This document shows, piece by piece, positions 34,438 to 38,964 of a DNA stretch of 38,964 bases. The stretch is from RGIG4140 sp045638265. GTDB lineage: Bacteria > Pseudomonadota > Alphaproteobacteria > CAAHEQ01 > UBA3637. The stretch's first letter is position 1, and each line of letters opens with the position of its first letter. The position numbers were made by a program, and so were the translations under genes. The stretch spans positions 1 to 38,964 of the forward strand of contig JAZUBA010000037.1 of NCBI GenBank assembly GCA_045638265.1. Reading direction: 5' to 3'. The notes beneath the pieces are model-generated. The model was not told where the DNA came from, did not search any database, and was given only the letters and a program-made list of their open reading frames with translations.

Positions 34438-35220
34438 ATGAGCATCGGTTTTATTGATATAATAGCAATCAGTATTTTGGTATTTTCAATTTTATTTGCA
34501 TTATATAGAGGATTAATTCGTGAATTATTAGGTATTGCTTCATGGATATTAGCTGGATTTTTAGGTATATACAGTTATGAGCCAATGCAACCGATTATGC
34601 AAAAATTCATTGAGAATCCTAAAATAGCCGGTTTGTGTGGTGCAACATTAGTTGCTTTGTTTGTTTTAATTGTTATGACAATTATCAACGCACACATCAA
34701 TAAAAAATTGAGAGAAAGTTCTTTAAGTGGATTAGATAGATTATTAGGACTTGTTTTTGGTTTTATCAGAGCAGTTTTATTTATGGTTTTAATTTATGTT
34801 GGTACCGCATCTATTTTATCTGACAAACAAATAGCAGAATTAGAAAAAGACAGTTTCTCATTATCATATATCAGAAAAACGGCTGACTTTATGAAACGTT
34901 TTGTTCCTGAAAACGTACAAAGTGATTTAGGAATGAATGAAAACAAACAAGAAAATGGAAAACCTAAAAAGAAAATCGGAACCGATTTAAAACGTAATCA
35001 TAAATTACCTGAACGTTCAAGTCAAAAAGCAATGCAACGTTTTGTTGATGAAGTCAAAAAAGAAGCAGTTGAAAAAGTTGTTGATAAACAAATTGAATCG
35101 GTTAAAGAAAAAATAAATAAATCTATAAACAATACAAAAGAAAATGTTCCTCAATATGACAAAAAGGAACGACAATCATTAGATAACATGGTAGAAGAAA
35201 TTATGGAAAAGGGGGAATAA
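34438..35220 (+). CDS. cvpA: CvpA family inner-membrane protein
   Basis: A 260-residue protein named for its role in colicin V production and linked in other bacteria to envelope stress. Four membrane helices occupy about residues 5-25, 30-47, 62-85 and 100-125, with the conserved linker SGLDRLLGLVFGFIRA. The tail from about 140 is a long, Lys/Glu-rich, probably coiled-coil cytoplasmic extension, longer than in E. coli CvpA (162). The ATG at 34438 has AAGGAG upstream. Confidence 0.92.
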   Translation: MSIGFIDIIAISILVFSILFALYRGLIRELLGIASWILAGFLGIYSYEPMQPIMQKFIENPKIAGLCGATLVALFVLIVMTIINAHINKKLRESSLSGLDRLLGLVFGFIRAVLFMVLIYVGTASILSDKQIAELEKDSFSLSYIRKTADFMKRFVPENVQSDLGMNENKQENGKPKKKIGTDLKRNHKLPERSSQKAMQRFVDEVKKEAVEKVVDKQIESVKEKINKSINNTKENVPQYDKKERQSLDNMVEEIMEKGE

Positions 35221-35640
35221 ATGGCATATACACCGGAAGAAATTATTGAAGCAGCTCGTTCTTTATTAAAAGACAGATATGAAAAAGAAGGACATCATAC
35301 TGTTGTAGCCGCCGCATTAACAACAAAAAGCGGAAATTTATATGCAGGATTGCACACGGGAACAACACAACCTTCTGTTGCCACTTGTGCTGAAATTATT
35401 ACAATCGGTATTGCATTAACAGCTGAAAAAGGAATGGAAATTGACACAATAGTTGCTGTTCGGGATATGGACGGATATGTGATTTCACCTTGTGGTAAAT
35501 GTCGTGAATATATTTCAGATTATAGTTCTCATTCTGCAAAAGTCATTGTACCGACCTCTAATGAAAAAGGCTGGGATATTGTACCTATTGAAGATTTATT
35601 ACCAAACAAATATTGCAAAAGAGAATCTTTATGCAAATAA
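35221..35640 (+). CDS. Cytidine deaminase-fold protein (blasticidin-S deaminase-like)
   Basis: A 139-residue zinc deaminase-fold protein. TCAE (C56, E58) and PCGKC (C91, C94) supply the zinc and catalytic residues. The N-terminal part GLHTGTTQPSVATCAE is closer to the small blasticidin-S deaminase/Cdd-like group than to E. coli Cdd. It probably deaminates a nucleoside, but the substrate is unknown. The ATG immediately follows the cvpA stop with GGGGGA upstream, so it is in the operon. Its last 10 nt overlap rlmH. Confidence 0.86.
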   Translation: MAYTPEEIIEAARSLLKDRYEKEGHHTVVAAALTTKSGNLYAGLHTGTTQPSVATCAEIITIGIALTAEKGMEIDTIVAVRDMDGYVISPCGKCREYISDYSSHSAKVIVPTSNEKGWDIVPIEDLLPNKYCKRESLCK

Positions 35641-36092
35641 CAATTTTAACGATTGGAAAATTAAAAAAACAAACTCCTGAAGATATACTTATTCAAGATT
35701 ACATCAAAAAAACACGATGGTCCGTTTGTATTAAAGAATTAGAAGAAAAAAAAGCACTATCGGGAGAAGCATTAAAAGAAGCGGAATCAAAATTATTATT
35801 CGATTCTATTCCGAAAGGATCCAAAATTATTGTATTGGACGAAACAGGAAAAACACCATCATCTCGTGAATTTGCAAATATGTTACATCAATGGGAAGAA
35901 AGTGGATTTTCAAACATTACCTTTTTAATTGGCGGTGCAAACGGTCATGCTGAATTTTTAAAACAAGCAGCAGATTATAAATTATCTTTTGGACGAATGA
36001 CGTTACCACACATGTTAGCACGTGTTGTTTTAACAGAGCAAATCTATCGAGCAAAATCAATCATTGATGGTCATCCATATCATCGTGATTAA
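35631..36092 (+). CDS. rlmH: 23S rRNA (pseudouridine1915-N3)-methyltransferase RlmH
   Basis: A 153-residue SPOUT methyltransferase that acts on pseudouridine 1915 of 23S rRNA in the 70S ribosome. The start ATG at 35631 (MQITILTIGKLK) matches the family start. It overlaps the deaminase gene by 10 nt. An in-frame ATG at 35613 adds six residues and is less likely. The motifs FLIGGANGH and the C-terminal knot IYRAKSIIDGHPYHRD are complete. Confidence 0.95.
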   Translation: MQITILTIGKLKKQTPEDILIQDYIKKTRWSVCIKELEEKKALSGEALKEAESKLLFDSIPKGSKIIVLDETGKTPSSREFANMLHQWEESGFSNITFLIGGANGHAEFLKQAADYKLSFGRMTLPHMLARVVLTEQIYRAKSIIDGHPYHRD

Positions 36093-36216
36093 AAAAAACA
36101 CTTGTAATCTGTATAAAAATAGTATAAAATGCCATAAAAAGAAGGCATATTTGATTGTTAGTGAACAATAAACGACAAATATGTGAAAAAGCTTTTTTCT
36201 TTTTTTGGTTGAATAC

Positions 36217-36307
36217 GGAGAGATGGCAGAGTGGTCGAATGCGGCAGACTCGAAATCTGTTGTGCAATTTATTTGTACCGTGGGTTCAAATCCCACTCTC
36301 TCCGCCA
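36217..36307 (+). tRNA. tRNA-Ser (anticodon CGA), insertion site of an element
   Basis: A class II tRNA with a long variable arm. The acceptor stem is GGAGAGA/TCTCTCC (36217-36223 and 36297-36303), the anticodon CGA is at 36251-36253 and encoded CCA is at 36305-36307. It reads UCG. A possible promoter is TTGTAA (36102-36107) with TAAAAT (36125-36130). It is followed 98 nt later by a tyrosine recombinase, so its 3' end probably serves as the attachment site. Confidence 0.96.
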
Positions 36308-36369
36308 ATCCACATAATAATCCTTAATTATCAAAGAGTTATTTTTTATTTTTATTACTTTTTTATGAT

Positions 36370-36389
36370 TGGTCCATAAGGGTGGTCCA
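36370..36389 (+). repeat. Two 7-bp direct repeats (TGGTCCA) before the integrase
   Basis: TGGTCCA occurs at 36370-36376 and 36383-36389, 13 bp apart, just upstream of the integrase start. Such a spacing could be an integrase arm site or a regulator site. Short repeats also occur by chance. Confidence 0.3.
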
Positions 36390-36405
36390 GTCAGGTAATA
36401 AAAAT

Positions 36406-38352
36406 ATGAGTCAAAGGCAAACAAGATTATATAAAAAAAACAGTGTTTATTATTTTAGAGGGGTCTTTCCTCCTGAATTAAAACCTCTTGCCAAAAAAGG
36501 AGAAGTAAAGTATAGTTTGAAGACAAAAGATTATACTATTGCCCTAAAAAGATGTAGGGAATTCTCATTTAGATTTGACTTATATTTGGAGAAACTAAAA
36601 ATGAAAGTGATGGATGATAACTCATTAGATTTGAATGAAAATGATTTAACAGACATTCAACTGAATAGATTAGATGAAATTGAAAATGAAAGAAGAATCT
36701 TCTTTAAAAACAATGACAACTCCCCACAAAGTCAAATTGGATTGTTTAATCAAAACAGATTTAAACAATGGATTGAAGATGACCCTTCTTATCCTGAGAG
36801 AAAATCACAATTAGAAGAAAAATATATTCAAACTGATGAAGGCATAGAAACAATCCCTGCTTTATCCACATCATCCCCAGAGTTCCAAGAAGAAATTGTT
36901 GTTGAATGGTTCAAAAAATACATTAACAAAATTATAAAAAAAGATAATACATTACCCTTTGAAACCAAAAAGATTTTGAGTGATGTTGCCAACAACAAAA
37001 TTAAACTTAATCTATCTTTTCAGGGTGGTAAAAGAGGTGCTATTGCCCAATTAGAACAAGCACTTATTCCTCTTGAAACTTATGCCCAAGAAAAAGCAAT
37101 AGCAGATTATAACAAATCTACTTATATACCAACAGAAAACATCCAGATTCTATTAGAAGCATTAAAACAACAAAAAATTGAAAAAGTTAAAAAATCCAAA
37201 ATAGGACAAAAAACAGACAAGACACATTGGACTGTTATTTGGAACAAATTAAAAGACCAAAAAACAAATAAAAATCAAAGAATAAAAGCATTACAATCAA
37301 TTGAAACAAGATTGGAAAGAATATTCTGTTTAATTGATAAAGAATATTTAGAAGATATTACCCCTGATGATTGTGATTTAATTGCCTCTGAAATATACAA
37401 ACAACCTTGGGGATTGAATAAAAAACCATTGGCAAACAAAACAATTATTTCATATATTGCCTCCTTTAAAGAAATAATGAGAGAAGCATATAAAAGGGAT
37501 AAAAATATATTAGATGTCAGAGATTTAATTACACCACCTTCAAAAGAAATGGCAGCAAAAACCCAAATGAAAAGAAAAAACTTTGAAGGCAAAGAATTAA
37601 CAGATGTCTTTGGCACTAAAGAATATTATGATTTAAGGTATAATACAGTTGATTTTCCTAAGTTCTGGGTTCCTTTAATTGCTCTATATTCTGGGTGTAG
37701 ATTGAATGAAATTTGCCAACTTGAAATTAACAATATCCAAATCCAAAGAAAAATACCTGTTATGGTTATTACAGATACAGGGTTCAAACAACATTTGAAA
37801 AATCAACAATCAAAACGAATTGTCCCAATTCACTCAAAATTGATTGAGTTAGGATTTTTGGATTTAGTTGAAAAAATAAAGAAAGCAAAAAAATACAGAG
37901 AAAACTGGATTTCTGTTGCTTCAAAGAAACCAAGAGGAACAACTAAAGGAAAATATTATCCTATTTATAATCCTAATGGATTATTCTTCACACTGACATA
38001 TACAGAAGGCAATGGATATGCTGGGAAAATAACCAAATGGTTTAATCCTCTGTTAAAAAAAATGGGCATACAATATTCAAAAAACTCATTAGACAATACA
38101 GTAGAAAAATTAGTATTTCACTGTTTGAGACATACAAGTTCCTCAAACCTATCTGATAATGATGTATCTGACACAAGGATTGATGCTTTATGTGGTTGGA
38201 AAACAGATGGGATGAGAGGTAATTATATTCATACAGATTTGAAAGAAAAAAAGAAAACTATTGAAAAAATATCATATAAAAAGTTTGAAAGAAAAACTTT
38301 CAAAAAACTACTACCAGACTCTAAAAAAGAAAAAGATTTTTTAAATTTTTAA
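36406..38352 (+). CDS. Tyrosine recombinase (integrase) of an element in tRNA-Ser
   Basis: A 648-residue site-specific integrase. The N-terminus (TRLYKKNSVYYFRGVFPPEL) looks like the DUF6538 arm domain. A long helical middle follows, then the catalytic domain. Visible catalytic residues are R432 (GCRLNEIC), H572 and R575 (HCLRH), and Y607 (GNYIHTD). The start ATG at 36406 (MSQRQTRLY) fits the family; the alternative GTG at 36382 has no better ribosome site. Arg codons are nearly all AGA/AGG, unlike the CGT/CGA-rich neighbours, and the gene directly follows a tRNA. Both point to horizontal transfer. The rest of the element lies to the right of the window. Confidence 0.93.
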   Translation: MSQRQTRLYKKNSVYYFRGVFPPELKPLAKKGEVKYSLKTKDYTIALKRCREFSFRFDLYLEKLKMKVMDDNSLDLNENDLTDIQLNRLDEIENERRIFFKNNDNSPQSQIGLFNQNRFKQWIEDDPSYPERKSQLEEKYIQTDEGIETIPALSTSSPEFQEEIVVEWFKKYINKIIKKDNTLPFETKKILSDVANNKIKLNLSFQGGKRGAIAQLEQALIPLETYAQEKAIADYNKSTYIPTENIQILLEALKQQKIEKVKKSKIGQKTDKTHWTVIWNKLKDQKTNKNQRIKALQSIETRLERIFCLIDKEYLEDITPDDCDLIASEIYKQPWGLNKKPLANKTIISYIASFKEIMREAYKRDKNILDVRDLITPPSKEMAAKTQMKRKNFEGKELTDVFGTKEYYDLRYNTVDFPKFWVPLIALYSGCRLNEICQLEINNIQIQRKIPVMVITDTGFKQHLKNQQSKRIVPIHSKLIELGFLDLVEKIKKAKKYRENWISVASKKPRGTTKGKYYPIYNPNGLFFTLTYTEGNGYAGKITKWFNPLLKKMGIQYSKNSLDNTVEKLVFHCLRHTSSSNLSDNDVSDTRIDALCGWKTDGMRGNYIHTDLKEKKKTIEKISYKKFERKTFKKLLPDSKKEKDFLNF

Positions 38353-38380
38353 TCTCTCTAATTACACTTTTTAATTCTTT

Positions 38381-38409
38381 TTTACATAAATATTTTTGTA
38401 AAATATAAT
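38381..38409 (+). promoter_or_regulatory. Consensus promoter of the two small element genes
   Basis: TTTACA (38381-38386) and TATAAT (38404-38409) are separated by 17 bp. The -10 is a perfect consensus. The start of transcription is about 10 nt before the ATG at 38423. Confidence 0.75.
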
Positions 38410-38422
38410 TAAGAGGTGTAAA

Positions 38423-38590
38423 ATGGATAATGTAAAAATAAATGCTCATTTGTGGCATATTTTTAATGAATTTATTGAATTAGTTAAACATAATATCAGT
38501 CATAATCAAAGATTAGATAATAAGAAGCAAGCAGAGTTTCTTGAAGAATTAAGCAGAATTACAATTAAGGAAGAGGAGATAGAAGAATGA
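38423..38590 (+). CDS. Small unknown protein (55 residues) of the integrated element
   Basis: A 55-residue, acidic, helical protein that I do not recognise. The ATG at 38423 follows AAGAGGTG. Its stop overlaps the start of the next gene by 4 nt (ATGA), so both are translated together. There is no membrane segment or signal peptide. The strong promoter before it suggests constitutive expression in the integrated state. Confidence 0.7.
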   Translation: MDNVKINAHLWHIFNEFIELVKHNISHNQRLDNKKQAEFLEELSRITIKEEEIEE

Positions 38591-38838
38591 TAAACAGCAC
38601 ACACATACCTATACCCAAACAACTGTGGGAGAATATAACATTTATTATAGAAATGGCAGATTCATCAACAAAAGAAAATGAAAAATATTCAGCACCTAAT
38701 GAGGTGAATATAGAATATATATTGATGGATAGATTAATGGAATTATTTGAAAAATTGAAAAATAATCTACCAGCAATTTATAGTGAAACATTGGAACAAG
38801 AAATCAAGCAATCACAAGAAATCAAAATTGCTGAATAA
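38587..38838 (+). CDS. Small unknown protein (83 residues) of the integrated element
   Basis: An 83-residue acidic protein, helical and probably soluble, with no recognised motif. It starts on the ATGA overlap with the upstream small gene. The start is supported by GGAGATAGAAG before it. Pairs like this in mobile elements are often regulators, toxin-antitoxin partners or phage counter-defence proteins, but no function can be assigned here. Confidence 0.75.
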   Translation: MINSTHIPIPKQLWENITFIIEMADSSTKENEKYSAPNEVNIEYILMDRLMELFEKLKNNLPAIYSETLEQEIKQSQEIKIAE

Positions 38839-38964
38839 TTAAATAATGTAATCAAAAATAATAAATACTCACATCAGTGGGTGATGACATTGATAAGTCT
38901 TGCTTCATCACAAGCAAGATGAATAATTCAAATGAATGGCAGATGCCTACCTTTGGATTTCAAA
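38839..38964 (+). other. Structured region at the window end with a possible gene start
   Basis: Two hairpins are visible: CATCA/TGATG (38872-38886) and an 8-bp perfect stem TCTTGCTT/AAGCAAGA (38898-38919). No T-run follows, so they are not terminators. A 12-codon frame at 38884-38922 (MTLISLASSQAR) stops on an ATGA overlap with a second frame at 38919 (MNNSNEWQMPTF...) that is open to the window end. Another ATG at 38932 is open in a different frame. This could be a leader peptide or the 5' part of a structured RNA; there is too little sequence to decide. Confidence 0.35.

Noticed and set aside
36057..36379. Short frames on both strands over tRNA-Ser
   Set aside because: They run through the tRNA gene and have no coding features.
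1..38964. CRISPR arrays, rRNA genes and complete insertion sequences
   Set aside because: I saw no regularly spaced repeats, no rRNA segments and no transposase gene in the window.

Overview
The window is AT-rich (by eye about one third G+C) and gene-dense, and it reads as chromosome from an uncultured, probably anaerobic or fermentative alphaproteobacterium. Three things point to Alphaproteobacteria: a ChpT-type histidine phosphotransferase, a MipZ division-site ATPase, and a radA-cvpA pair beside mlaEF. HydG, a maturase for [FeFe] hydrogenase, suggests anaerobic hydrogen metabolism. A eukaryote-type isoleucyl-tRNA synthetase and the low G+C fit a host-associated lineage. The species cannot be named from sequence alone.

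Layout. 1-244 is non-coding with a 20-bp inverted repeat. 245-5883 (minus) holds a large MscS-family channel, an unrecognised 518-residue protein and hydG. 6044-7345 (plus) holds a thioredoxin-like lipoprotein and a membrane-anchored DsbA-like protein with a cysteine-rich cytoplasmic head. 7447-16300 (minus) holds rnr, a small membrane protein, ileS (type 2), and an overlapping trio of sucC-like, sucD-like and chpT-like genes. 16343-17211 holds a degraded HTH gene and a guanine-deaminase-like gene. 17343-22937 (plus) holds a putative outer-membrane barrel, mscL with a zinc ribbon, and opgG-orf156-opgH. A tRNA-Glu follows. 23219-28635 (minus) holds neuB, an XRE regulator, a CPA2 antiporter and a divergent DXS. 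28873-36092 (plus) holds mipZ, pgm, mlaE, mlaF, radA, cvpA, a cytidine-deaminase-fold gene and rlmH. A tRNA-Ser(CGA) at 36217-36307 is followed by a tyrosine recombinase and two tiny overlapping genes. This is the left end of an integrated element that runs off the window.

How the genes fit together. Several gene products deal with turgor and the envelope: the MscS-type channel, MscL, OpgG/OpgH (periplasmic glucans), Pgm (glucose-1-phosphate for UDP-glucose), the CPA2 antiporter and MlaEF lipid transport. The host gene starts usually have clear Shine-Dalgarno sequences. Several genes share a promoter of the form CTTG(A/C)(T/A) - 17 bp - TATNNT.

The most unusual locus is the sucC-like/sucD-like pair. 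Both reading frames are intact and overlap by 4 nt, and they are translationally linked to a ChpT-like phosphotransferase. The active-site phospho-histidine segment, the Gly-rich ATP-grasp loop and a metal-ligand Asn of normal succinyl-CoA synthetase all appear to be replaced. This suggests a pseudoenzyme pair with a role other than the TCA cycle. Other points of interest are the unknown gene inside the opgGH operon, the Cys-rich DsbA, and the cargo start of the tRNA-Ser element.
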